From VRUE01 sp963807425 (GTDB taxonomy: Bacteria > Actinomycetota > Thermoleophilia > Solirubrobacterales > 70-9): DNA of 64,000 nucleotides. A program made the translations under genes and the position numbers. The notes under the pieces are model-generated. The model was not told where the DNA came from and ran no database searches. It was given only the letters and a program-made list of their open reading frames with translations. Positions 26,437 through 33,598 of the stretch are shown piece by piece. The DNA lies in NCBI GenBank assembly GCA_963807425.1, contig CAWEBZ010000002.1, positions 107,253 to 171,252 of the forward strand, written 5' to 3'. Each line of letters begins with the position of its first letter. Position 1 is the first letter of the stretch.

Positions 26437-26491
26437 CCAGGGCAAGGTTAGCGGATGACCGATCCCGCGTGGTATCCGTACTCTACGGGCG

Positions 26492-26968
26492 ATGGACCCG
26501 CTGGCCGAGCTCGGAATCCCCGGTCTCTACGTCCTGGTGACGACCATGCTCGTTGCCCTGCTGACCGCCTCCGCCGATCGCTTCCACGCCGGCCCGAGGC
26601 CGGCAAGCAATGGCGAGGGCAGCCTGGCGTTCGAGGGCAGGATCCCGCCGCCGTGCCTGGTCGCGATGCCCGAGCTGCCGGTGGACCAGGCGATGCAGGC
26701 CGCGGAAGTGCGACAGATGCTGGAGGCCAAGTCCTACCGCCGCCAGCGACGCGGCGAGCCGCCGCTCGACATCGAGGCCGAGATGGCCCAGGTGCTCGAC
26801 ACCTCCCCCGCCAGCGCCCCACCCGACCTTGAGGGGATGCTGCGCGCTGAGATTCGCGAACTGGTCATCTCGCGCAACGAACGACGCCTACGCAGGGGCA
26901 AGGAGCCGCTGGACGTCGAAGCCGAGACCGAGCGCCAGATCGCCGGCTTCACCGGTTTGGCCAAGTGA
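26492..26968 (+). CDS. Small membrane-anchored protein of unknown function, paralogue 1
   Basis: 158 aa, family not recognised. A single N-terminal transmembrane segment (about 8-28, LYVLVTTMLVALLTA) is followed by a Pro-rich linker and a cytosolic charged helical part. That part contains two copies of a short unit, YRRQRRGEPPLDIEAE and ERRLRRGKEPLDVEAE, each a basic run followed by an acidic helix. The next gene is a clear paralogue with the same architecture and the same two units, with near-identical DNA over about 50 bp around the first. It diverges from the acyl-CoA dehydrogenase operon and may share its operator region. No enzyme motif is present; a membrane-tethered scaffold or binding protein is a guess. 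Confidence 0.7.
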   Translation: MDPLAELGIPGLYVLVTTMLVALLTASADRFHAGPRPASNGEGSLAFEGRIPPPCLVAMPELPVDQAMQAAEVRQMLEAKSYRRQRRGEPPLDIEAEMAQVLDTSPASAPPDLEGMLRAEIRELVISRNERRLRRGKEPLDVEAETERQIAGFTGLAK

Positions 26969-26983
26969 CGTACCCTTTGAGGC

Positions 26984-27454
26984 ATGGCTCTTCCGCTGGC
27001 AGCGACGGCGGTCGCCAACGGCACCGTCCTGATGCTGATCACCTTGGTGGTCCTGCCGGTTGCCGGCTTCGCCTTTGCCCGCTCCGGTAAGGCCTGGCGC
27101 AGCATAGGACGAGGCCCGTTCGCGATCGACCAGGACCTGCCGCCGATCAAAGGCATGCGCCTCGCCTCTCCGGTGGACCCCGCCCTACAGGCAGCGGAGG
27201 CAAGACAGATGCTGGAGGCCAAGTCCTACCGCCGCCAGCGACGCGGCGAGGCGGCGCTCGACGTCGAGGCCGAGGTGCAGCGCGCGCTCGACGCCACCAG
27301 CGGCACCCGGTCTGACATCCGGGCGGAGCTGCGGACCGAGATTCGGCAGCTCGTGGTCGCCCGTAACGAGCGGCGCCTTCGCCGGGGCCAGGATCCGCTG
27401 GACGTCGAGGCCGAGACCGAGCGCCAGCTCTCCGATTGCATAGGATCGAAATGA
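26984..27454 (+). CDS. Small membrane-anchored protein of unknown function, paralogue 2
   Basis: 156 aa. N-terminal transmembrane segment (about 8-30, GTVLMLITLVVLPVAGFAF), a linker ending MRLASPVDPALQAAEARQML, then the same paired units as the preceding gene: YRRQRRGEAALDVEAE and ERRLRRGQDPLDVEAE. The gap to paralogue 1 is 15 bp, so this is a tandem duplication within one transcript. The two linker/TM regions differ, while the helical repeat part is conserved. The stop overlaps the next start (ATGA). Function unknown. Confidence 0.7.
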   Translation: MALPLAATAVANGTVLMLITLVVLPVAGFAFARSGKAWRSIGRGPFAIDQDLPPIKGMRLASPVDPALQAAEARQMLEAKSYRRQRRGEAALDVEAEVQRALDATSGTRSDIRAELRTEIRQLVVARNERRLRRGQDPLDVEAETERQLSDCIGSK

Positions 27455-27798
27455 TGGCTGGCGCCACCGAGGAGAATCTCTACGAGGTCGAGGATCTGCT
27501 GATGCAGCCGGGGACCTACTTCAACCCCCAGACCGAGGTCCTGGTCGTCGTCGACGACTCGACCTCGCTCGACCAAGAGGTCTTCAACATGGAGGCCTAC
27601 GAGGGCGCCGAGTGGGTGCGGATCTCCGACGAGGTCCCGGTCGACGAGGACCGTCGCGACCAGGCACTCGAGCGCTTCCAGACCAGCTACCACCCCGGCT
27701 CCACCGGATCGGTCTCGGAAACGGCCTTGGAGCAGGGCGATGACGAGCTCGACGAGGACGAGGACGGGCAGGACCCCGGACGCGAGGACACCGAGTAG
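27451..27798 (+). CDS. Small acidic protein of unknown function
   Basis: 115 aa. A compact N-terminal part (ENLYEVEDLLMQPGTYFNPQ, then VLVVVDDSTSLDQEVFNMEA) is followed by a very acidic disordered tail (GDDELDEDEDGQDPGRED). No family recognised. The ATG at 27451 overlaps the preceding stop as ATGA, with AGGA upstream, and the stop overlaps the GTG start of bcp by one base. The tight coupling puts it in one operon with the two membrane paralogues and the peroxiredoxin. Composition suggests a soluble cytosolic protein. Confidence 0.7.
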   Translation: MMAGATEENLYEVEDLLMQPGTYFNPQTEVLVVVDDSTSLDQEVFNMEAYEGAEWVRISDEVPVDEDRRDQALERFQTSYHPGSTGSVSETALEQGDDELDEDEDGQDPGREDTE

Positions 27799-28268
27799 TG
27801 CTCGAAGCCGGGGCGAGTGCCCCCGACTTCACCCTGTCCGACCAGAACGGCAACGAGGTGGCCCTCCCCGACCTGCGCGGGGAGACCGTGGTCCTCTACT
27901 TCTACCCTCGCGCCGACACCCCCGGCTGCACGACACAGGCCTGCAGCGTCCGCGACCGCCGTGCCGACTACGCCGCGGCCGGCGCCCGCGTACTCGGCGT
28001 CTCACCCGACCCGGTCGAGAAGGTGAAGAAGTTCGCCGACAAGTTCGACCTCGACTTCACCCTGCTCGCCGACGCCGACCACGCCGTGGCCGACTCCTAC
28101 GGGACCTGGGTCGAGAAGTCGATGTACGGCAAGAAGTACTGGGGAGTGCAGCGGGCAACCTTCCTGATCGACCCTGACGGCAAGATCGCGACGGTCTTCC
28201 CCAAGGTCTCGCCCAAGACGCACGACGATGTCGTGCTCAAAGCGCTCGCCGAGCTCACCGCGGCCTGA
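27798..28268 (+). CDS. bcp: Thiol peroxidase / peroxiredoxin Bcp (PrxQ)
   Basis: 156 aa thioredoxin-fold peroxidase that reduces H2O2 and organic or lipid hydroperoxides. YFYPRADTPGCTTQAC holds the peroxidatic Cys (about 45) and, four residues on, the resolving Cys characteristic of the Bcp/PrxQ subgroup (C-x4-C). The GVQRATFLIDPDGKI segment is the usual C-terminal strand pair. The GTG start overlaps the previous stop. It is last in the small-protein operon from 26492, and a hairpin terminator follows immediately. The link with divergent acyl-CoA oxidation may reflect protection from lipid peroxides (inference). Confidence 0.94.
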   Translation: MLEAGASAPDFTLSDQNGNEVALPDLRGETVVLYFYPRADTPGCTTQACSVRDRRADYAAAGARVLGVSPDPVEKVKKFADKFDLDFTLLADADHAVADSYGTWVEKSMYGKKYWGVQRATFLIDPDGKIATVFPKVSPKTHDDVVLKALAELTAA

Positions 28269-28297
28269 AGGCCGCGCCCGAAGGCGCGGCCTTTCAG
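28265..28297. terminator. Hairpin terminator after bcp, usable in both directions
   Basis: AAGGCCGCGCC and GGCGCGGCCTTT pair across a CGAA loop, extended by CTG/CAG outer pairs with one bulged base. It ends at CTTTCAG. The convergent secreted-protein gene stops at 28310, so it serves both genes. The core stem is shared with the terminator at 29045. Confidence 0.8.
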
Positions 28298-28309
28298 ATC
28301 GAACTTCCC

Positions 28310-28981
28310 TCAGGGTAAGGCCGTGAAGAACAGCTCCGCGCCCTCTCCGTTGTCTCCATCCTCGTAAATTAAGTAGTTCGCGTTCCAGCTGGCTTCCTGC
28401 GGGCAGAATGGGTCATCCCCCGCCCAGACCAGTGGCATGAAGAGATCAAGCGCGCTGGCTAACGGTTCTCCCTGTTCGTTTTTCTCTAATATAAAGGGGA
28501 ATATCGTCTGCGCGGGCCCCTGGTATAAGCAGTCCATTTCGACGCCTAAGACCATGCAGTTTTCGAGTAAGACTGCCGGCGGCAATGCTTGATCTTGTGC
28601 CAACAGCACTTCTTTCTGTAATGAAGAAACTAAGAGGTAGTAAGGCAAAGCCTCCGCTGTCGCTTTTTCACAGCCGCCCGTGCATCCTTTGAAACCCCAG
28701 CCTAAGACTAAGTACGCCACTCCGGTGTGGAAGCCCTCATTGCCGGCGTAGTCGGCTAAGAATCCGGATTCGCATTTAGTGATGGATTTCTCCAGTTTGA
28801 AAACTGCCAATTTGGATAAGCCGATGATCGGCCCTATCCACACCGAGCCCATGGGGCATTCGCCGGCAAAGCCGGCGTCCACTAAGCAGGTGCTGTCAGC
28901 AGACGCTGTGCCTGCCCCAACGCACGCCATTGCGATCAGGGCCACGGCCCCAGCGGAGCCGAGCATCTTGATGATTCTCAC
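28310..28981 (-). CDS. Secreted protein of unknown function with many TTA codons, paralogue A
   Basis: 223 aa, family not recognised. GTG start (28981) with AAAGGAGAAG upstream. Signal peptide MRIIKMLGSAGAVALIAMAC then VGAGTASA. The mature part has about ten Cys (STCLVDAGFAGECP, FKGCTGGCEKA, LENCMVLGVEMDC, DDPFCPQ), suggesting disulfides, and ends EGAELFFTALP. The paralogue at 29087 shares its whole layout. By hand count about 14 Leu codons are TTA, otherwise very rare in this GC-rich DNA, and several are at the same positions as in the paralogue (YLIY, PLA, CLY, FLA, GLS, CLV). Local GC is clearly lower than the surroundings. It is probably extracellular or cell-surface. Confidence 0.85.
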   Translation of the reverse strand: MRIIKMLGSAGAVALIAMACVGAGTASADSTCLVDAGFAGECPMGSVWIGPIIGLSKLAVFKLEKSITKCESGFLADYAGNEGFHTGVAYLVLGWGFKGCTGGCEKATAEALPYYLLVSSLQKEVLLAQDQALPPAVLLENCMVLGVEMDCLYQGPAQTIFPFILEKNEQGEPLASALDLFMPLVWAGDDPFCPQEASWNANYLIYEDGDNGEGAELFFTALP

Positions 28982-29022
28982 TTTGATCTTCTCCTTTGCG
29001 ACGGTCTGGCCGTCGATCGGAC

Positions 29023-29045
29023 GAGTTACGGATACAAAGAGAGTA
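29023..29045 (-). promoter_or_regulatory. Conserved upstream element of paralogue A
   Basis: On the minus strand ACTCTC-TTTGT-ATCCGTAACTC lies about 42 bp before the paralogue A start. The same element, ACTCTC-A-ATCCGTAACTC, is before paralogue B at 29827-29842. Sequence around it differs, so the element is conserved beyond the duplication. It could be a promoter part or a leader signal. Confidence 0.5.
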
Positions 29046-29075
29046 AAGGGCCGCGCCCTCGAGGCGCGGCCCTTT
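29045..29075. terminator. Strong hairpin between the two TTA-rich paralogues
   Basis: AAAGGGCCGCGCC and GGCGCGGCCCTTT pair perfectly over 13 bp with the 5-nt loop CTCGA. On the minus strand it falls right after the stop of paralogue B and ends in CCCTTT. It should reduce read-through into paralogue A, which then needs its own promoter. Confidence 0.85.
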
Positions 29076-29086
29076 CGACCTTCCTA

Positions 29087-29761
29087 CTACGGTAAAGCCG
29101 TGAAGAACAGCTCAGGACCCTCGATGAAGCCCTGGTCCTCATAGATTAAGTACGTCGCTTCGAAGTTAGCTTCCAGCGGACAGATGGGATCGTCTCCAGC
29201 CCATTTCAGGGGCAGGTTGAAGTCGAGCGCACCTGCTAACGGAAAGCCTCCCAGCGGATTCAACTCTAATAAGTATTTGATTAAAGCTGGAGGAGTCGTT
29301 CTGTATAAGCAGTTCATCGGGAGATTTAAGATGAAGCAGTTCTGCAGTAAGAAAGCAGGTGGCCCAATGCCGTCCCCGTTGAGGAACGCATGCTGCTGAG
29401 CCATCCTCACTAACAATAAGTAGGGCAGGTTCTCAGCGAAAGCGTTGGGGCAAGCACCCACGCATTCTTTGAAATTCAGATTTAAGATTAAATATAAGAC
29501 CCCTACATGGGGCCCCTCGTTGAAGACGTAATCGGCTAAGAAATCGGATTTGCATTTAGTAATAGTGCCATCGACTTTGAATAACGCTTCATTCGATAAG
29601 CCGATTATCGGACCGTTCCAGATCGCACCCCCAGGGCACATTCCAAGCGCCCCGGGATCCACTAAGCAGGCGCTGTCGGCAGAGGCAGTACTAGGGCCAA
29701 TAAACGCCATCGCGGTCAGGGCTGTAGCCCCAGCGAGGCCGAGCATCTTGATGATTCTCAC
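29087..29761 (-). CDS. Secreted protein of unknown function with many TTA codons, paralogue B
   Basis: 224 aa. GTG start at 29761 with AAAGGAGATG just upstream; a longer reading frame to 29812 lacks such a site. Signal peptide with the same MRIIKMLG start as paralogue A. Mature protein is Cys-rich and hydrophobic-patterned (WNGPIIGLSNEALFKVDG, VGVLYLILNLNFKECVGAC, LLQNCFILNLPMNC) and ends EGPELFFTALP. By hand I count about 18 TTA codons among roughly 37 Leu codons, with TTA-x-TTA clusters. Other amino acids still use mostly GC-ending codons, so the bias is selective for leucine. No known domain. Confidence 0.85.
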   Translation of the reverse strand: MRIIKMLGLAGATALTAMAFIGPSTASADSACLVDPGALGMCPGGAIWNGPIIGLSNEALFKVDGTITKCKSDFLADYVFNEGPHVGVLYLILNLNFKECVGACPNAFAENLPYLLLVRMAQQHAFLNGDGIGPPAFLLQNCFILNLPMNCLYRTTPPALIKYLLELNPLGGFPLAGALDFNLPLKWAGDDPICPLEANFEATYLIYEDQGFIEGPELFFTALP

Positions 29762-29826
29762 GTCATCATCTCCTTTGCACCGGTGTAGCCACCATTGCGG
29801 CGGCGTGGCCACCGGGGTTCGTTTCT

Positions 29827-29842
29827 GAGTTACGGATTGAGA
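29827..29842 (-). promoter_or_regulatory. Conserved upstream element of paralogue B
   Basis: ACTCTCAATCCGTAAC followed by TC on the minus strand, about 66 bp before the start and inside the predicted leader. It is the counterpart of the element at 29023-29045. Confidence 0.5.
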
Positions 29843-29907
29843 GTGGCCTGTGCCGAGCCTGCCTTCGACTTACCCCAGGGCACAGAACTGGCTCAAAACG
29901 CGGCACA

Positions 29908-29935
29908 GCTATATCACAGAAAGCCGTTTAGTCAA
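29908..29935 (-). promoter_or_regulatory. Sigma-70-like promoter for the TTA-rich secreted proteins
   Basis: On the minus strand TTGACT (29935-29930) and TATAGC (29913-29908) are separated by 16 bp, in an unusually AT-rich 29880-29960 stretch (TTTTTAGAACAAAAATTG alongside). The predicted leader to the GTG at 29761 is about 140 nt. Confidence 0.75.
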
Positions 29936-29968
29936 TCTTTTTAGAACAAAAATTGACCCGGTAAGCGG

Positions 29969-30970
29969 TCAGGCGCCGAGCACGACCACGACGATGAACG
30001 CCGTGTAGAGCGCGAACCAGCCGATCACCGCAGGCAGTTCGAAACGACCGCGGCGGTGCAATGCCTCATAGGCGAGAAAGCCGCCGGCAAGGCCGAGGAC
30101 AACCGAGAGCGCCGCGTTCCCGCTCAGGTCCCAGTCGGTGAAGATCAAGCCGATCCCGACCGGGATCGTCGACTGGAAGACCATCGCCCCGGTGATATTG
30201 CCGAGGGCCAGGGAGTCCTTCCCTTCGCGGACCCAGAAGAAGCTGTTCACCTTCTCCGGCAGCTCGGTGGCCAGCGGAGCGAGGATCAGGGCTAGCACAA
30301 CGGCCTCGACCCCGAGGCTCTCAGCGATGTGGAGCAGCTCCTCGACGAAGAGGTGGGCACCGGCGACCATCGCACCGAGACCGACCAGGAGCTGCAGCAC
30401 GCAGAACAGCAAACCGGGATCCATTCGCCGCTCGCTTCGCCGCTCGAAGATCAGTGGGTTGAGGCTGCCGTGATCCTGAACCTCGCCACCGCTGCGCAGG
30501 GTGCGGCGGATGTAGAGCGGGTAGGCGAGGATGACGAGGATCCCGGCGGGGACCCTCAGCGCCGGCGGCGCCCCCCAGGCGAGGGCCAGCGAGATCGCGA
30601 AGAAGATGAGGAAGAAGATCAGGTCGCGCTCCAGGGTCGGCTTGTGTGCTTCCAGCTCGAGGCCCTGCTCGCGGCGGTTGCGGTAGAGGTAGGCGAAGAG
30701 GCCGACCAGACCCATCGCCAGCGTGGCGAGTAGGAATGGGGCGCCGACGATCGCGCCGATCGCGACCTGATCGGCGCCCTCGGCTGCCCCAATCAGGGCG
30801 ACGATCGCGATCAGCGTCTCCGGCATCGCAGTGCCGACGGCCGCGAGCAGGCTGCCAACCGCCCCCTCCCCCAGCTCGAGACGGTGGCCCAGCCACTCCA
30901 CCGCGTTGGTGAAGAGCAGCGCCCCCGAGAGGATGATCGCGAAGCTGAAGATAAGAAGAACGACTTCCAC
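29969..30970 (-). CDS. Sodium/calcium exchanger family (CaCA) membrane protein
   Basis: 333 aa, about 10-11 transmembrane helices. The two inverted alpha-repeats that form the ion path are visible: GTAMPETLIAIVALIGAAEG with GAIVGAPFLLATLAM (alpha-1), and APLATELPEKVNSFFWVREG with ALGNITGAMVFQST (alpha-2). Acidic Glu in each repeat (PET, ELPE) is the expected Ca2+ ligand. A cytosolic loop near residues 160-200 separates the halves. It is 41 bp downstream of a second exchanger (31012), possibly an operon for Ca2+ or other divalent-cation export. The coupling ion is not determinable. Confidence 0.88.
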   Translation of the reverse strand: MEVVLLIFSFAIILSGALLFTNAVEWLGHRLELGEGAVGSLLAAVGTAMPETLIAIVALIGAAEGADQVAIGAIVGAPFLLATLAMGLVGLFAYLYRNRREQGLELEAHKPTLERDLIFFLIFFAISLALAWGAPPALRVPAGILVILAYPLYIRRTLRSGGEVQDHGSLNPLIFERRSERRMDPGLLFCVLQLLVGLGAMVAGAHLFVEELLHIAESLGVEAVVLALILAPLATELPEKVNSFFWVREGKDSLALGNITGAMVFQSTIPVGIGLIFTDWDLSGNAALSVVLGLAGGFLAYEALHRRGRFELPAVIGWFALYTAFIVVVVLGA

Positions 30971-31011
30971 GAGCGAGTCAGCCTATGCGACCAGTGCCCA
31001 GCCGCCGCGGC

Positions 31012-32127
31012 TCAGGCGAAATAGAAGGCGAGGCCGAAGACGGCATAGACGGCAAGTAGCTGGACCCCCTCGAACCAGGTCGACTCGCCGTCCTGGGCGA
31101 CGTAGTTGGCGATCAGCACAGCGAGCAGGATCGCGCCCAGCTCGAAGCCGTTGAAGACGAGCGCGAGCGGGTGCGGACCGAGGAAGAAGGAGGCGAGGAC
31201 GAGGATCGGGGCCACGAAGAGGGCGATCTGCGCACTGGAGCCGATCGCGATGTTGACCGCGAGATCCATCTTGTCCTTCTTCGCGACCAAGACCGCCACC
31301 CAGTGCTCGGCGGCGTTGCCGACGATCGCCACGACAATCACGCCGATGAAGAACTCGGAGAGCCCGATCGCGTGCGAGGCCTCCTCGATCGAGCCGACCA
31401 GCACCTCCGACATCAGCCCGACCAGTAGACCCGCACCGGCCAGGGCGAGGACCGACTTGCGCGTCGACCAGCCCCAGGTTTCCTCCTCTTCGTACTCGGG
31501 GTTGAAAATGTCCCGGTGGGTCTTCAACGAGAAGAAGAGACCCGCGACGTAGGTCGCGATCAGGACGATCGCGACCGCGAGCGAGAGGTGCTCCACCGTC
31601 GAGTCGTAGTCGACCGTCGTGGCCCCGGGGGATGGCAACCCCTGGCCCTCGACCAGCTCGAAGATCGCCGGCATCACCAGCGCCGCGGCGGCGAGCAGCA
31701 GCATCGTCGTCTGCACGCTGGCGGTGGTCCTGCTGAACGTCTGCTTCTCGCGCCCTAGACCGCCGACCAGCATCGAGGCGCCGAGCACGAGCAGGATGTT
31801 GCCGATGATCGAGCCGACGATCGACGCCTTGACCACCTCCTGCAGTCCCTGCTGGAGCGCGAAGAGGGCGATGATCAGCTCCGGCGCGTTGCCGAAGGTG
31901 ACGTTGAGCAGCCCGCCGATCCCGGGCCCAGACCGCGCCGCTAGCTCCTCGGTCGCGCGCCCCATCAAGGCCGCGGTCGGAATGATGCCCAGGGCCGCCG
32001 TGGTGAAGACGATCCCGGCGGCGGCGCCCGTCAAGTCGAGCGCCACCGCCGCCGGGATCAGCGGCGTCAGCAGATAGGGCCAGCCCTGAGCTGTGCGAAG
32101 GAACGCGGCTATTTGAGCCCAGCGCAT
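31012..32127 (-). CDS. cax: Calcium/proton exchanger (Cax type)
   Basis: About 371 aa with 11 hydrophobic segments. Cax signature repeats are GGLLNVTFGNAPELIIALFAL (c-1) and VAIVGNAAEHWVAVLVAKKD with AVNIAIGSSAQIALFV (c-2); the GNAxE cores match the H+/Ca2+ antiporter family. The central acidic loop NPEYEEEETWGW separates the halves, as in other Cax proteins. The ATG at 32127 overlaps the end of the upstream lipoprotein by 19 bp; an in-frame ATG at 32166 would lengthen the overlap. It probably exports cytosolic Ca2+ using the proton gradient and is transcribed with the CaCA gene downstream. Confidence 0.9.
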   Translation of the reverse strand: MRWAQIAAFLRTAQGWPYLLTPLIPAAVALDLTGAAAGIVFTTAALGIIPTAALMGRATEELAARSGPGIGGLLNVTFGNAPELIIALFALQQGLQEVVKASIVGSIIGNILLVLGASMLVGGLGREKQTFSRTTASVQTTMLLLAAAALVMPAIFELVEGQGLPSPGATTVDYDSTVEHLSLAVAIVLIATYVAGLFFSLKTHRDIFNPEYEEEETWGWSTRKSVLALAGAGLLVGLMSEVLVGSIEEASHAIGLSEFFIGVIVVAIVGNAAEHWVAVLVAKKDKMDLAVNIAIGSSAQIALFVAPILVLASFFLGPHPLALVFNGFELGAILLAVLIANYVAQDGESTWFEGVQLLAVYAVFGLAFYFA

Positions 32128-33215
32128 CGCTGCAGGTCGGCCGCGCTCTGCACCGTCTGCAGGCATTTCAGATACGCCTGTGGCCCGCCGCCCGAGCTGC
32201 TGCCGCCGGACGCGCTGCCGCCGAGGCCTTCCAGGAGGCCGCCAAGGCCACCGTTGGCACCGCCGAGACCACCTTCGCCGTTGAGCAGGCCGAGCAGTTC
32301 GATCGGGTTGATCCCGAGCTTGAGGAAGAGATCGCTAAGCGGCTTCGCTTCGCTTGGCGCCGAGATCGTCTGGTCCTCGTTGACCCCGGTCAGGGTCATC
32401 TCGAGATCGAGTTCAGAGGACGTACTGCTGCCTTTCGGTTCGATCGTGAACTGGGCCACCATCTTGCGCACGATGTCGTCATCGCCGACGTAGAGTTCGA
32501 CGTGAGCGTCCTTCACGGCGCTCTTCACCTCGTCCTTGCCTTCTTCCAGTTCCTGCGCCGAGGGAAGTGGGCCGACCGCTTTCAGCTGGGAGCTGCAGGC
32601 AGGATCTTCGCCGAGCTCGACCAGCAGATCGACCGCCCCAGAGGTATTGAGATCGCCGCTGACCTTGGTCGTGCTGGTGCCATCGACGTCGGCGCTGCCG
32701 TCGTTGCTGGCTTTGTCGATGAAGTCGGCGAAATTGAGTTTCCCGACGGCTTTCTGGCAGGGGGTGACTTCGTTCGCATTGCCGCCACCCTGTTGCTGAA
32801 TCGACGACTTGACGAAGCTGAAGGTGGTTGGGTCGACCTCGTAATCGGTGCCTTCGTAGTTGACGTAGGCCTTGCTGGAGAGCAGAACGAGACCGCCATC
32901 GAAGTCGACGTCTTCGCCGTCCACCGAGCCACTCGCTTCCGCGGTGATATCGAGTTCGGGCAGCTGTTCACCGCCTTCGCCCTGGAACGGACCGGAGAGG
33001 CTGACGTCGACGTCTCCGCCGTTTTTGCCCTCGACTTTGACTTCGAGAGAGAGATCCAGATTGCCGCTGTCGATCCCCTTCAGGGTGGCTTTTTCGACAA
33101 CGGCCTGTGGGTTCTCGTTGCTGCTGCCGCTGTCCTCGCTGCCACAGGCAACGAATGCGGTTGCCAGCGCAGCCAGGGCTGCAAACAGGACGAAGGTGCG
33201 AAGTCGACTGAACAC
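32109..33215 (-). CDS. Lipoprotein, LppX/LprG-like fold suspected
   Basis: 368 aa. The GTG at 33215 is fixed by CAGGAGG five bases upstream. Signal peptide with lipobox TAFVAC (lipidated Cys about residue 21), then a Ser/Gly linker. The body reads as repeated beta-strand pairs (LDLSLEVKVEGKNGGDVDVS, AYVNYEGTDYEVDPTTFSFV, SELDLEMTLTGVNEDQTI), reminiscent of LppX/LprAFG-type lipid-binding lipoproteins of Actinobacteria. The C-terminal ~60 residues are low-complexity Gly/Leu/Ser followed by a Cys-containing end. It overlaps the cax start, so it is cotranscribed. The functional link with cation exchange is unclear. Confidence 0.75.
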   Translation of the reverse strand: MFSRLRTFVLFAALAALATAFVACGSEDSGSSNENPQAVVEKATLKGIDSGNLDLSLEVKVEGKNGGDVDVSLSGPFQGEGGEQLPELDITAEASGSVDGEDVDFDGGLVLLSSKAYVNYEGTDYEVDPTTFSFVKSSIQQQGGGNANEVTPCQKAVGKLNFADFIDKASNDGSADVDGTSTTKVSGDLNTSGAVDLLVELGEDPACSSQLKAVGPLPSAQELEEGKDEVKSAVKDAHVELYVGDDDIVRKMVAQFTIEPKGSSTSSELDLEMTLTGVNEDQTISAPSEAKPLSDLFLKLGINPIELLGLLNGEGGLGGANGGLGGLLEGLGGSASGGSSSGGGPQAYLKCLQTVQSAADLQRCAGLK

Positions 33216-33337
33216 GGGGGCCTCCTGGGCGAGTTTTTGGGGTCGGCGTAGCGCTTGATTGGCGTAGCCACAGGCCCCCGCACGCCCACCCGGGCGGTTC
33301 ACCTGCGTCTAACGAGAGGCAATTCTAGCCAGCTCAA

Positions 33338-33354
33338 AGCCGCTATGAGCGGCT
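33338..33354 (-). terminator. Small hairpin at the end of the 33353 gene
   Basis: AGCCGCT-ATG-AGCGGCT forms a 7-bp stem overlapping the stop codon on the minus strand and followed there by TTTGAG. It is a modest terminator candidate within the 137-bp gap 33216-33352. Confidence 0.45.
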
Positions 33355-33592
33355 AACGCGAGGTGTCCACCGGCGGTGGGTTGGGTTCGGTGATGTTCAA
33401 GGCCAGGGGAAAGAGAAAGGCGCCAAGGAAGATCAGGATCACGCCGGCGGCGACCAGCCAGCGTGCCGAGCTGAGGTGGCCGAGGATGCCGATCGCAAAG
33501 CCGGCAAGCATCAATGCCACATAGGGCCCAGCGGTGTGGGGCAAGAGCGAGGCGAGGGGCAGGATGAGGTCGAGCACTGCGGCAATTATCAT
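33353..33592 (-). CDS. Small integral membrane protein, unknown
   Basis: 79 aa, almost entirely hydrophobic: about three helices (IIAAVLDLILPLASLLP, YVALMLAGFAIGILGHLSS, LVAAGVILIFLGAFLFPLAL) and a short polar tail NITEPNPPPVDTSR. No family recognised. It starts 6 bp from the divergent MoxR start, so the two promoters overlap. Coding status rests on composition and a sensible membrane topology. Confidence 0.6.
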   Translation of the reverse strand: MIIAAVLDLILPLASLLPHTAGPYVALMLAGFAIGILGHLSSARWLVAAGVILIFLGAFLFPLALNITEPNPPPVDTSR

Positions 33593-33598
33593 CGCTCC

